Origin: Eustoma russellianum
Lineage: Eukaryota > Streptophyta > Magnoliopsida > Gentianales > Gentianaceae
Assembly: GCA_036186865.1 (NCBI GenBank)
Contig: AP025074.1
Span: 7,170,075-7,234,074, forward strand
Reading direction: 5' to 3'
Length of the DNA stretch: 64,000 nt
The notes below the pieces were generated by a model. It made no database searches. It saw only the letters and a list, made by a program, of their open reading frames with translations, and was not told the origin of the DNA. This document shows, one piece after another, positions 10,880 through 22,899 of this stretch. Numbering within the stretch: position 1 is the stretch's first letter; every line of letters starts with the position of its first letter. The translations under genes and the position numbers were made by a program.

Positions 10880-11688
10880 TGTGGCGCCCCGCACCCCGGC
10901 CCCGCCGAAGTCGGTGCACCCGTCGTACTTCACTAAGGAGAGTACTAGGCGTCTTCCATACGCGTCGTGATCCATGATAAAATTTCATGGATTCTCGTTC
11001 CTACGCGCAATAAGTAAACGAAACCGTGGCAGAATTTAAAAACATCATATGAAAGCACCATCACCAGCAGTTAAAGTTTACATCCCACATAATTGTAGCA
11101 GAAACGACAAAAGTAAATTGTTTCCCCATCACAATTACAAAACGTCATCATCCCTTAATGCTGGTACGCTCGGTCTACTAACCCTAGCCATCCTCCAATG
11201 CTCTCACGGGTAGGGAACCCTAGGCTCGTCATCAATCCATTCAACTTTATCTCCTGCCACCTCTGGAGAGAAAAAATAGGGTGAGTGACAACGTCACCAG
11301 CAAGTATACTATAATAATCATGAGTTAAATGGAAAGTGCGAGCATGAACCGAACCCCAAATACTATTCGGTTATGAAACATACCTGTCCTCCGATCAACA
11401 TTTGATAAGGATCATCGCTTAATAAGATCGTAACTTAATAACATCACTAGATAGAGTGAAACATACATAAGGAGACTGTAGCATGCATTGATTAATAACA
11501 CAATAATCATCATTACTTAGGATACACAAAATCGTGACAAACTCATTCTAAATAACATGTGTCGCTACGTAACGACTCCTTAAGTGACATGCATGCATAT
11601 GCACATGTAATGCGTCATGATAAAATAAGAAAATGCCTTTTCATACTTTACTTTCAAAAAGATCATCGTCATAAAACCATAGAGTGTT

Positions 11689-11887
11689 CAGATCTATCTT
11701 CCCGGATCTGAGGCGGTAACTTTTCCCCTTCGAATCTATTATTCCCGGATTCGGATCGGTAACGTCATCCTTCTTTTCAGATCTATCTTCCCGGATCTGA
11801 GGCGGTAACTTCTCCCCTTCGAATTTATTATTCCCGAATTCGGAACGGTAACGTCATCATTCTTTCAGATCACTTAACCCGGATCTG
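11689..11887 (-). repeat. Tandem array of covarying inverted repeats, Tekay-1 3' LTR
   Basis: Five units about 42-47 bp apart. Arms are CAGATC/GATCTG (11689-11694, 11705-11710), CGAATC/GATTCG (11731-11736, 11748-11753), CAGATC/GATCTG (11778-11783, 11794-11799), CGAATT/AATTCG (11820-11825, 11837-11842) and CAGATC/GATCTG (11866-11871, 11882-11887). Loops are 10-11 nt and end in CCCG on the plus strand. Both arms change together, so pairing is kept in every unit. Confidence 0.9.
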
Positions 11888-13894
11888 CTCAGGTTCATAC
11901 TGGCCAGTTCATACTCACACACGGTACCGGTGGGGAAGCATTTTAAGAAAAGAACTTTGAAAACGCTTTTCATCATTCTTTCACGTAAAAATCCATACCA
12001 TAAATCATGCATGTGACGATGATGCAATGTGTGACATGTAACGTGCAAACTATAGCATGACACATGACACATGACACAAGAATGGGCATGTCTCGTTAAC
12101 AATGCTGGATTTTTCCAGCTTCGTATCATTCACTTCTTCTAAGGAATTTCTTGCTAAATTGCACGTGTTAGACCTGTTTAATCACATGTACTCATCCGTG
12201 ACTGTCATAAGCGAATGCCATGCATGCGTTATGAGCTTATGATGTCATTAAGAGACCCATTTACTCCTTTTCATGAATTAATGCAATTTAAATTCTGAAA
12301 CGTCCATATTTTACTCTAAAATTTGTTGTGGCCAAACCTTTGGTCTTTTTCTGGAAAGTCCAACTCCCTAACTTCATATACTCATTGGGCTAGCATCCAG
12401 CCAATTTTTAGCCCAAGACCAATTCTTTAAGGCCTTTTTCCAGATCACATAAAGTGGGTCATAAATTCTGTCCATCCAGCCTAATTCGGTTTGACCAGTT
12501 GTACTAGAAAATTTATTAAAAATAAACCACAACTTGTTTTGATAAAATTCCAACTGCCATTTCTTTTTATTCATGAGGCTAGTACCATGCCGAAAATTAA
12601 TGGATTTGCACACCCCTAAGGTCCATTTTTAGGCTACTAAACATATTGCTTAGATTCTGTCCAGTACAATTTTTCCAGCAAGACCAATCTTAGTGGAAAA
12701 TTCATTAAAAATAAACCGTGACTCTTTTTAAGGTGATTCCAACTTTCATGCCTAACCAACACATAAAACTATTATCATACCAAAAATAAATGAAATTGAA
12801 GGTCCCTAAGTCCCCTTTTCTGGCTTCACAAAACAGCCTAATGTTTAATCCAGCTCCAGAAATTTCCAGTGAACATATATTCTTTCTAAGTGTTCTTGGC
12901 TCACCTTTTCTTCACCAATACTTGGTATCAACCTTGAGATGAACACACACACCCATCACGTCAGCCTCATTGTTTGATGTAAGTGAGAAAATGACCAAGA
13001 TCAAAAGTATATCAAGCCTAACATGTACAAGATCAAATCTTGCCCTCATTTCCTTGTTATATTATCATTTTCCATGCAATTTCACCCCATTTTCCCTTAT
13101 CCCTTCTACCGTGGCCTTTTCACCATAAAAGAAGAAATCTTAAACACATTCAAGCCTAGATTATAACACAATCATGCATATAACCATCAAAGAACTCATC
13201 TTTGGAGTAAAGTGCTCCTCCTACTCTTTTTCATACATAGGGCCGAAAGTTTTTGGCTCAAAACTCACCCTTTTCACAACTAAGATCAAATCTTAGATCT
13301 TTCTAGTCATTCATGCACACACTTTCACATCTAAACCATAAAAAGTATAGTGTACTTGCCTTGTTTGCTTATTCTTCTTGGATAGGTGGAAAAAGTTGAA
13401 GTCTTTCTTCTTCTCTACACAACATTCCCCACGGTGGAGGGGAGAAGGAAGGAAAGTTGGTTAGTCCATACTCTTAACTCAATATTCTTCCAAAATAAAG
13501 CTAGAGGGCTTACCAAGAGAAGTGTGAGTTGTCCAAACTCCTCTAAGCTAAAGTTCTTGTAGGCTTGGAATCCTTGAGCCTAAAGACCGTGAGGGTCACA
13601 GTTTTTGGAGCAAAGAAAAACACCCCGTGAGTTTCATCTTCATAAAATGATAAGGGTTTTTCTTAAGAGGTTAAGAATGCTTACCTAAGATCACTTGGTT
13701 TTGAAGGAGTTCAATTCTCCTTGGTATCTTCTTGGTCGTGAGTTGGAAGAGGGGAAGAAAGGAAGAGATTTTCTTGCTCTTGAAATGTTCAAGTGTGGGG
13801 GGGGGGGTTGGAGGGAAATTCTTCTTTCCTTGGTTATGTTAGCCGTTGGGGGAGTTAGGGTTTTACCCTAGTTCTTCCAAGTTAAATGGCTTAT

Positions 13895-13920
13895 CCTTGG
13901 TTACCTTTGGTTAACCAAGG
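13895..13920. repeat. Inverted repeat CCTTGGTTA / TAACCAAGG in Tekay-1 LTR
   Basis: Nine-bp arms with an 8-nt loop. The copy in the other LTR (22404-22433) has 11-bp arms. The related LTR L0 has ACCTTGATTA/TAATCAAGGT at 751-777, with a G-C to A-T change in both arms. Confidence 0.8.
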
Positions 13921-14388
13921 TTACTTTTCTACTTACTATAGTTACTTTTAGGTTGACCATAGTTTCTTCTGGCTAACTATGGTTTCTTTTTAGGGTTCTT
14001 TAGGTTAACTATCATTATTAGCCACCCTTCCTCCTTAATTAGTCTCCCTCCCCCTCTCCCCCTTAATGTGGCCGGCGGTTGGGTCTTAAATGACTCCAAC
14101 TAGCCTCTTTGAAATCAAGTCTTGCTATTTTCTCTATGTTGTTTCTAAATAAAATATTAATAATAATCATCTTAGGCCATTAGACTATTTTCCATCTTGG
14201 CTATAGGCCGAAAATTACAAGGCCATGAGACATTTGGACCTTGTCTTGTAATACATGTAGGGTTTTTTTTCTCATAACATACTTATAACGATTATGGACT
14301 AAATCAATTTCAAACACAAGCGTGCATGACCACATATTCGCTGATTCAACCTTAGGTACAAAAAGGATTCTATAATTGGGCTACAACA

Positions 14389-14400
14389 TCCTCCCCCTTA
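14389..14400 (-). other. Tekay-1 polypurine tract
   Basis: On the minus strand TAAGGGGGAGGA lies immediately upstream of the 3' LTR start TGTTGTAGCC; this is the expected plus-strand primer. Confidence 0.9.
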
Positions 14401-14430
14401 ATATAAGTTTCGTCCTCGAAACTTGAAATG

Positions 14431-15590
14431 CTAACCAAAGAGGTGAGGGTACAAACTCTTCATGTCCTCTTCTAGTTCCCAAGTGGACTCATCCGCAGAA
14501 TGCTTCTTCCATTGTACTTTAACCATGGGTATAGTCCGTCTCCTTAGCACCTTTTCTTTACGATCTACTATCCTTTCTTGTTCTTCCCTGTAGGTCGTGT
14601 CAGCTTCTAGCTTCAAAGGTTGATCTTTTATGACATGATTAGGATCGTGTACATATCGTCGCAGTTGAGAAACATGAAACACGTTATGGATTTGAGATAG
14701 GGTGGGCGGTAAAGCGAGTCGATAGGCCACTTTTCCAAGCCTTTCAAGAACCTCGTATGGCCCAATAAATCTTGGGCTCAACTTTCCCTTAACACCAAAT
14801 CTCTTAACTCCCTTTGTTGGCGACACTTTTAGAAACACTTTCTCTCCTTCTTGAAATTCTAAGGGTCGCCGTTTCTCATCTGCCCAGACTTTGCTCCTAT
14901 CCTGGGCCGCTTGTAATCTTTGCTTGATAATCTTTATTCGCTCTCGGGCTTGCTCTACCAGGTCGGGTCCAGTGAATATTTTGTCTCCTATTTCATCCCA
15001 GTAAAGAGGAGATCGACACTTTCTCCCATAGAGTGCCTCGTATGGGGCCATCCCTATAGATCGATGGTAGCTGTTGTTATACGAGAATTCTACTAGTTGA
15101 GGCTTCGATCCCAGCTCTTCCCAAAATCAAGTATGCAAGATCGCAACATGTCTTCAAGTGTCTGTATAGTTCTTTCCGATTGACCATCCGTTTGAGGATG
15201 GAATGCTGAGCTCATGTGAATTTCCGTCCCCATTGCCTTTAGAAAAGCGGTCCAGAATCGCGACGTGAATCGAGGGTCGCGGTCACACACGATACTTAGG
15301 GACACACCATGAAGACTTACTATTTGTTCCACGTACATTGTGGTCAGTTTTTCCATTGGGGCCTTGATTGTCATGGCCATGAAGTGGGCGGTTTTGGTTA
15401 GGCGATCGACAACCACCCAAATAGCGTCATAACCGTTCTTCGTTCTAGGCAAATCAGTCACAAAATCCATCGAAATATGGTCCCATTTCCATTCGGGGAC
15501 CTCAAGAGGCTGTAGCAATCCTGCAGGTTTCTGGTGTTCTGCTTTCACCCTTTGGCACACTAGACATTTTTCCACGAATTCTGCAATCTA
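14431..15590 (-). pseudogene. Tekay-1 integrase and chromodomain-like tail
   Basis: Segment 15093-15575 holds the integrase core: 'CLVCQRVKAEHQ' (zinc finger end), 'DHISMDFVTDLP' (first D), 'SIVCDRDPRF' (second D) and 'DGQSERTIQTLED' (E). A TAG separates it from the upstream RNase H/zinc-finger segment, which is in the same frame. Segment 14431-15051, in another frame, continues from 'MAPYEALYGRKCRSPLYWDE' to a C-terminus 'VKVQWKKHSADESTWELEED' and 'YPHLFG', the form of the Tekay/Del chromodomain. Such chromodomains are thought to direct integration to heterochromatin. Confidence 0.9.
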
Positions 15591-17200
15591 TCTTTTCATA
15601 CCGCGCCACCAGAATCGTTGTTTCAAGTCTTGGTACATCTTGTTAGCTCCAGGGTGGATGGATAATCGCGAGCTATGTGCTTCTTTAAGAACTTCGTTCA
15701 AATTGTCTTCGTTATTTGGTACACACACTCTTTCTCGAAACCACAAACTATTGTCATCTCGAACCTTAAATTCTCCAATGGGTTTCGTCTGTACTCGATC
15801 CTTTATCTTTCTCAGAGTTTCGTCCTTGTCTTGCTCCTCTTTAATTCGATCTATTAACGAAGGAATTATCATTAATTTTGCGAGCATGCCCTCAATTGAA
15901 TCGACTTCTTCCAACCCAAACTCTTCCATGTCACGCTGCAAGGGAGGTTGGCGTGGATGACTTGTTTTCCTACTTAACGCGTCTGCCACCTTATTGGCTT
16001 TTCCCGGGTGGTATTGTATTGATAGGTCATAGTCCTTTATTAGTTCCAGCCATCTACGTTGGCGCATGTTCAATTCTCTTTGGGAGAATAAGTATTTGAG
16101 GCTTTTGTGATCCGTAAAGATTTCGCACCTTTCGCCGTATAAATAGTGTCTCCATATTTTTAGTGCGAAGACCACAGCTGCCAACTCCAAGGTCGTGTAC
16201 CGGGTAGTTTTGTTCAAAGGGTTTTAACTGTCGAGATGCATATGCGATTACTCGATCTTTTTGCATTAGCACACACCCTAACCCGTTCTTAGAGGCATCA
16301 CTGTATACCACAAAATTTTCTCCAGGAATGGGCTGTGCCAGGACTGGGGCGGAAGTCAGTCTCTTCTTTAATTCGGTAAAGCTACCCTCGCAGTCTGAGG
16401 TCCATTCAAACTTGGTTTTCTTTTGGGTTAAGCGGGTCATGGGCAGAGCAATCTGGGAGAACCCTTCTACAAACTTCCGATAGTAACCCGCGAGACCCAG
16501 AAAACTTCGTACCTCCGTAACGTTGGTCGGTCGGGGCCACTCCGTGATTGCCTCGATTTTCTTGGGATCTACAGATATTCCTTCCTCGGATATCACATGC
16601 CCTAGGAAGGCTACGCTTCGTAGCCATAATTCACACTTATTAAACTTTGCATACAATTTCTCTCTGTGTAAAATGTCTAGAGCGATCCTTAGATGAGTTG
16701 CGTGGGTTTCCTCATCTGGTGAATAGATTAAGATATCGTCTATAAAGACTACGACGAACTTGTCCAATTGCTCTTGAAAAACTCGGTTCATTAGATCCAT
16801 GAATGCGGCAGGCGCATTGGTCAGTCCAAACGGCATTACCAGGAATTCGTAATGTTCCATAACGAGTTCTGAATGCCGTTTTGGGGACGTCCTCAGCTTT
16901 GATCCTCAACTGGAAATATCCCGAGCGCAGGTCAATCTTACTGAAAATTCTTGCCCCCCAGAAGCTGATCAAACAAGTCGTCGATCCTTGGCAAGGGGTA
17001 CTTATTCTTTATAGTGATTTTATTGAGTTCTCTATAGTCAATACACATTCGCATACTTCCGTCCTTCTTCTTGACGAACAGTACCGGAGCTCCCCTAAGG
17101 CGATACACTTGGGCGTATCAACTTCTTTTCTAGCAATTCCCGTAGCTGCTCCTTCAGCTCTTTCAGTTCTATAGGGGCCATTCTGTATGGGGCCTTCGAT
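15588..17200 (-). pseudogene. Tekay-1 reverse transcriptase and RNase H
   Basis: RT is split over frames. 16712-16972 has 'FSKIDLRSGYFQLRIKAEDV'; 16054-16860 has 'FLVMPFGLTNAPAAFMDLMN', the catalytic 'VVVFIDDILIYS', the connection domain 'FLGLAGYYRKFVEGFS', and the start of RNase H ('VVYSDASKNGLGCVL'). 15588-16217 completes RNase H ('EIFTDHKSLKYLF', 'NKVADALSRK') and enters the integrase zinc finger. At 16950-16985 the junction homologous to Tekay-2 intron 2 is continuous, with only a 1-nt insertion, so this copy lacks that intron. Confidence 0.9.
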
Positions 17201-17456
17201 ATCGGTTCAGCTCCTGGAATTAGGTTGATCTCGAAAGCTATTTCCCGTTCCGGGGGAAGGCCTGGCAATTCTTCTGGAAAAACCTCCGGATACTCTCGGA
17301 CTACTGGAACTTGGGTTAAGTCTGTGGGTACTTGGTCAGTGTTTATGGCGTATACCAGATATCCTTGATGTCCTTTCTTTAAAGCTTTACTGGCGCGAAT
17401 TGCATTTACATAAAGGTTCCTAGGGTCCTTCCGTAACTTCGATCCCCCTTGAAACG

Positions 17457-17800
17457 TTACGTCCTTATGTGTGGGGTCCTTAAAAGTAACTTGCTCCCAC
17501 TACAGTCAATGTTGGCACAGTTCTTGGAAAGCCAGTCCATTCCAAGAATCACATCAAAGTCTGTCATGGGTATGGAAATTAAATCGGCGTCAAACCGATG
17601 GTTATTAATCTCGAGTTCACAATTTTTGAACACTTGGTGAGCTACAAGCACTTGCTCCCCAGCTGCTTGGATTCTATAGGGCTCATCACTCTTAGTTGGG
17701 CCTTTCTCAATATTCCTTGCGAATTTCTTGGATACGAAGGAGTGGCTGGCGCCACTGTCAAATAGTACGTTGGCAGGTATTGAACAAACTAGTATAGCTC
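17457..17800 (-). pseudogene. Tekay-1 aspartic protease
   Basis: Reads GAILVCSIPANVLFDSGASH with the catalytic DSG, then 'FDVILGMDWLSKNCANIDC', the usual second half of a Ty3/gypsy protease. The first codon is shared across an apparent intron (17801-17881): upstream gag sequence ends ...GTG ACA G and this exon starts GA GCT. The frame is open until a stop near 17457; downstream RT sequence is in other frames. Confidence 0.88.
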
Positions 17801-17881
17801 CTGAATCGTACAATTCTTACTGAGAAATCTTAAGGCAATAATGTTATAAAAGAATAGTAGTGAGATTTTTTTCGAAGATAC
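17801..17881 (-). other. Apparent spliceosomal intron between gag and protease, Tekay-1 (81 nt)
   Basis: On the minus strand the segment starts GTATCTTCGA and ends ACGATTCAG, is T-rich, and interrupts VTG|AILVC, a junction that is continuous in typical Tekay elements. Removing it restores the frame (phase 1). Left in, the frame reaches TAA after 'VTGIFEKNLTTILL'. Tekay-2 has a counterpart at the same codon (46973-47054). No transcript evidence is available here. Confidence 0.75.
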
Positions 17882-19103
17882 CTGTCACTACATTGTCAGC
17901 TTCCTCAGCAGCTGCGTCAGTCATAGCGTGGACTCTTGCGTTGGCACGCTGACGCTGAGGTTTTTCGTGGCTGTTGCTGTGGCTGGGTTCCCTTCTCAGG
18001 ACATTCTCTGGCCATGTGTCCTGCTTTCCCGCATCCAAAGCAGGTGACTCCTTTTGTTGGACAGTCTTTTAGGATGTGCCCAGTCTGACCACATCCGAAA
18101 CATTTACCAGCTTGGACATAACATTCTCCTACATGGGACTTACCACAATGAGCGCATTTTGGGATGGCAAGTTGTTGTCCCTGATTCTGTGATTAGTTTT
18201 TCTGGGAGCGGCGTTGAAACCGGTTCTTCCCTTGACGTCCGGGCCCCTTAGCATTTTGCTTGGCGGTCTTACGGGGCCCTCCGCTTCCAGCCGTCTCTCT
18301 TCCCCTTTTCTGATTAAACTCGTCCCTGCAGGATAATATCCCGCTCAATCCGATAACAAGCATCTAGGAGGGCACCAAAGTTGGTTGGATTAGCATTAAC
18401 CAACCACGTTCGGATTCTAGGGTTCAGTCCTCTTTCAAATTTCAGCATCTTTGTTTCTCGTCATTCATGGTGGATGGTTGGAATCTCCCCAGAGCTATAA
18501 ATTTGTTGGCGTAATCAGCCACCGTCATTCCCGACTCTTGCATCAAAGACTCAAATTCATGTCTTTTATGTAGCTTGACCGAAGGGGGTATGTAAAACTT
18601 GTTAAATTCCTGTAGAAACCTCTCCCAGGGAATTGGTCTTGGCAAGGCTTGGCATATTGGCCTTCCACCATTGGTTGGTCTCTCCCAACAGGAAAGGTCG
18701 GACTGCTTGAGTCTTCATTTCTTCTGGTGCCCTGATCAGTTTCGAAGCAATTTTCTACCTCATCAAGCCACTTTTCAGCTATATCAGAATCCGACTTTCC
18801 TTCGAACGGCGGGACATTGGCTCTTTTCAACTTTTCAAAGTAATACTGAGCATCTCTGATCGGCTCGTGAGGTTGAGGGTTGTTTTGCTGGAGCATTACT
18901 TGTCCAATTTGTGTAACCGTTTGGCAAAAGTTTTGAAAGGTAGGAAAATGTCCTTGTGGTGGAGGGACATTCTGCACTGGCGGCGGTTTTTGGCCTTGCG
19001 GTGGGGGTGGTGGAGGGGCCTGAGCGGGTGGAGGTGGAACAGGCTCCCGCACCTCAGGCCTAGCTCTGGTCGGTCTTCCCCTGGGTCGCACCATCTGCAT
19101 CAC
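17882..19103 (-). pseudogene. Tekay-1 gag with three zinc knuckles
   Basis: Starts near MVRPRGRPTRARPEV (matching MARPRG in Tekay-2) with a Pro-rich N-terminus, then the Retrotrans_gag capsid region ('YYFEKLKRANVPPFEG', 'PIPWERFLQEFNKFYIPPSV', 'MTVADYANKFIALGRFQP'). Three CCHC-type knuckles follow in one frame: CAHCGKSHVGEC (18121-18156), CFGCGQTGHILKDC (18061-18102) and CFGCGKAGHMAREC (18001-18042). Frames change at least twice, including between the last knuckle and the intron, so it cannot make Gag. Confidence 0.9.
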
Positions 19104-19368
19104 GCAGTGTCGACTTTGTTTAGTATAGGAACGTCATAACTATTACAAAATGTAACTGAACATATTGGGAGAACATAGGCATACATACATTACTTTTAGG
19201 ATAGGTCATTAGGTGGGACCTACCACTGAGTTGTACCTTAATTCGTAGGTCGATATCGTTCCGTACTAAGGTCAATCCTCGTCTAAGATTAGAACTTAGG
19301 TCTAGGATCAAACTTAGTTGACTACAATCGTAACTTAGTTCTACATTCTGCCCGGATCTGGAGCCTCA

Positions 19369-19380
19369 GCTCTGATACCA
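19369..19380 (-). other. Tekay-1 primer-binding site (initiator tRNA-Met)
   Basis: On the minus strand TGGTATCAGAGC, complementary to the 3' end of initiator tRNA-Met, 2 nt from the end of the 5' LTR. Confidence 0.92.
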
Positions 19381-19382
19381 CC

Positions 19383-22300
19383 TGTGGTGCCCTGCACCCC
19401 GGCCACGCCGAAGTCGGTGCACCCGCCGTACTTTACTAAGGAGAGTACTAGGCGTCTTCCATACGCGTCGTGATCCATGATAAAATTTCATGGATTCTCG
19501 TTCCTACACGCAATAAGTAAACGAAACCATGGTAGAATTTAAAAACATCATATGAAAGCACCATCACCAGCAGTTAAAGTTTACATCCCACATAATTGTA
19601 GCAGAAACGACAAAAGTAAATTGTTTCCCCATCACAATTACAACACGTCATCATCCCTTAATGCTGGTACGCTCGGTCTACTAACCCTAGCCATCCTCCA
19701 ATGCTCTCACGGGTAGGGAACCCTAGGCTCGTCATCAATCCATTCAACTTTATCTCCTGCCACCTCTGGAGAGAAAAAATAGGGTGAGTGACAACGTCAC
19801 CAGCAAGTATACTATAATAATCATGAGTTAAATGGAAAGTGCGAGCATGAACCGAACCCCAAATACTATTCGGTTATGAAACATACCTGTCCTCCGATCA
19901 ACATTTGATAAGGATCATCGCTTAATAAGATCGTAACTTAATAACATCACTAGATAGAGTGAAACATACATAAGGAGACTGTAGCATGCATTGATTAATA
20001 ACACAATAATCATCATTACTTAGGATACACAAAATCGTGACAAACTCATTCTAAATAACATGTGTCGCTACGTAACGACTCCTTAAGTGACATGCATGCA
20101 TAGGCACATGTAATGCGTCATGATAAAATAAGAAAATGCCTTTTCATACTTTACTTTCAAAAAGATCATCGTCATAAAACCATAGAGTGTTCAGATCTAT
20201 CTTCCCGGATCTGAGGCGGTAACTTCTCCCCTTCGAATCTATTATTCCCGGATTCGGATCGGTAACGTCATCCTTCTTTTCAGATCTATCTTTCCGGATC
20301 TGAGGCGGTAACTTCTCCCCTTCGAATTTATTATTCCCGAATTCGGAACGGTAACGTCATCATTCTTTCAGATCACTTAACCCGGATCTGCTCAGGTTCA
20401 TACTGGCCAGTTCATACTCACACACGGTACCGGTGGGGAAGCATTTTAAGAAAAGAACTTTGAAAACGCTTTTCATCATTCTTTCACGTAAAAATCCATA
20501 CCATAAATCATGCATGTGACGATGATGCAATGTGTGACATGTAACGTGCAAACTATAACATGACACATGACACATGACACAAGAATGGGCATGTCTCGTT
20601 AACAATGCTGGATTTTTCCAGCTTCGTATCATTCACTTCTTCTAAGGAATTTCTTGCTAAATTGCACGTGTTAGACCTGTTTAATCACATGTACTCATCC
20701 GTGACTGTCATAAGCGAATGCCATGCATGCGTTATGAGCTTATGATATCATTAAGAGACCCATTTACTCCTTTTCATGAATTAATGCAATTTAAATTCTG
20801 AAACGTCCATATTTTACTCTAAAATTTGTTGTGGCCAAACCTTTGGTCTTTTTCTAGAAATTCCAACTCCCTAACTTCATATACTCATTGGGCTAGCATC
20901 CAGCCAATTTTTAGCCCAAGACCAATTCTTTAAGGCCTTTTTCCAGATCACATAAAGTGGGTCATAAATTCTGTCCATCCAGCCTAATTCGGTTTGACCA
21001 GTTGTACTAGAAAATTTATTAAAAATAAACCACAACTTGTTTTGATAAAATTCCAACTGCCATTTCTTCTTTATTCATGAGTCTAGTACCATGCCGAAAA
21101 TTAATGGATTTGCACACCCCTAAGGTCCATTTTTAGGCTACTAAACATATTGCTTAGATTCTGTCCAGTACAATTTTTCCAGCAAGACCAATCTTAGTGG
21201 AAAATTCATTAAAAATAAACCGTGACTCTTTTTAAGGTGATTCCAACTTTCATACCTAACCAACACATAAAACTATTATCATACCAAAAATAAATGAAAT
21301 TGAAGGTCCCTAAGTCCCCTTTTCTGGCTTCACAAAACAGCCTAATGTTTAATCCAGCTCCAGAAATTTCCAGTGAACATATATTCTTTTAAGTGTTCTT
21401 GGCTCACCTTTTCTTCACCAATACTTGGTATCAACCTTGAGATGAACACACACACCCATCACGTCAGCCTCATTGTTTGATGTAAGTGAGAAAATGACCA
21501 AGATCAAAAGTATATCAAGCCTAACATGTACAAGATCAAATCTTGCCCTCATTTCCTTGTTATATTATCATTTTCCATGCAATTTCACCCCATTTTCCCT
21601 TATCCCTTCTACCGTGGCCTTTTCACCATAAAAGAAGAAATCTTAAACACATTCAAGCCTAGATTAGAACACAATCATGCATATAACCATCAAAGAACTC
21701 ATCTTTGGAGTAAAGTGCTCCTCCTACTCTTTTTCATACATAGGGCCGAAAGTTTTTGGCTCAAAACTCACCCTTTTCACAACTAAGATCAAATCTTAGA
21801 TCTTTCTAGTCATTCATGCACACACTTTCACATCTAAACCATAAAAAGTATAGTGTACTTTGCCTTGTTTGCTTATTCTTCTTGGATAGGTGGAAAAAGT
21901 TGAAGTCTTTCTTCTTCTCTACACAACATTCCCCACGGTGGAGGGGAGAAGGAAGGAAAGTTGGTTAGTCCATACTCTTAACTCAATATTCTTCCAAAAT
22001 AAAGCTAGAGGGCTTACCAAGAGAAGTGTGAGTTGTCCAAACTCCTCTAAGCTAAAATTCTTGTAGGCTTGGAATCCTTGAGCCTAAAGACCGTGAGGGT
22101 CACGATTTTTGGAGCAAAGAAAAACACCCCGTGAGTTTCATCTTCATAAAATTATAAGGGTTTTTCTTAAGAGGTTAAGAATGCTTACCTAAGATCACTT
22201 GGTTTTGAAGGAGTTCAATTCTCCTTGGTGTCTTCTTGGCCGTGAGTTGGAAGAGGGGAAGAAAGGAAGAGATTTTCTTGCTCTTGAAATGTTCAAGTGT

Positions 22301-22899
22301 GGGGGGGGGGGGGGGGGTTGGAGGGAAATTCTTCTTTCCTTGGTTATGTTAGCCGTTGGGGGGGGTTAGGGTTTTACCCTAGTTCTTCCAAGTTAAATGG
22401 CTTAACCTTGGTTACCTTTGGTTAACCAAGGTTACTTTTCTACTTACTATAGTTACTTTTAGGTTGACCATAGTTTCTTCTGGCTAACTATGGTTTCTTT
22501 TTAGGGTTGGTTAGGTTAACTATCATTATTAGCCACTCTTCCTCCTTAATTAGTCTCCCTCCCCCCTCTCCCCCTTAATGTGGCCGGCGGTTGTGTCTTA
22601 AATGACTCCAACTTGCCTCTTTGAAATCAAGTCTTGCTATTTTCTCTATGTTGTTTCTAAATAAAATATTAATAATAATCATCTTAGGCCATTAGACTAT
22701 TTCCATCTTGGCTATAGGCCGAAAATTACAAGGCCATGAGACATTTGGACCTTGTCTTGTAATACATGTAGGGTTTTTTTTCTCATAACATACTTATAAC
22801 GATTATGGACTAAATTATTTTCAAACACAAGCGTGCATGACCACATATTCGCTGATTCAACCTTAGGTACAAAAAGGATTCTATAATTGGGCTACAACA
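19383..22899 (-). repeat. Tekay-1 5' LTR
   Basis: Near-identical partner of 10880-14388. It carries the same hairpin array (20192-20390), the inverted repeat at 22404-22433 and a run of 17 G near 22301. Confidence 0.93.
20192..20390 (-). repeat. Covarying inverted-repeat array, Tekay-1 5' LTR
   Basis: Same five units as at 11689-11887. Differences between the two LTRs here fall in loops or spacers (for example a C to T in the third loop), not in the arms. Confidence 0.88.

Larger units (their letters stand above)
10880..14388 (-). repeat. Tekay-1 3' LTR
   Basis: Bounded by the target duplication on the left and the polypurine tract on the right. Contains the hairpin array at 11689-11887, the TTA-type inverted repeat at 13895-13920 and a run of 11 G near 13797. 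Short open frames such as 11857-12129 recur identically in the other LTR and are not genes. Confidence 0.93.
10880..22899 (-). mobile_element. Tekay-1: full-length Tekay/Del-type Ty3/gypsy element
   Basis: A 12,020-bp element inserted in LTR L3 with a perfect 5-bp target duplication, ATTTA, at 10875-10879 and 22900-22904. LTRs of 3,509 bp (10880-14388) and 3,517 bp (19383-22899) begin TGTTGTAGCC on the element strand and end GGCGCCACA or GGCACCACA. It has a primer site, a polypurine tract, gag with three zinc knuckles, protease, RT, RNase H, integrase and a chromodomain-like tail, in Tekay/Del order. The LTRs differ by scattered substitutions and a poly-G length difference (11 versus 17), so the insertion is fairly recent, but pol carries several frameshifts. 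Confidence 0.93.
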
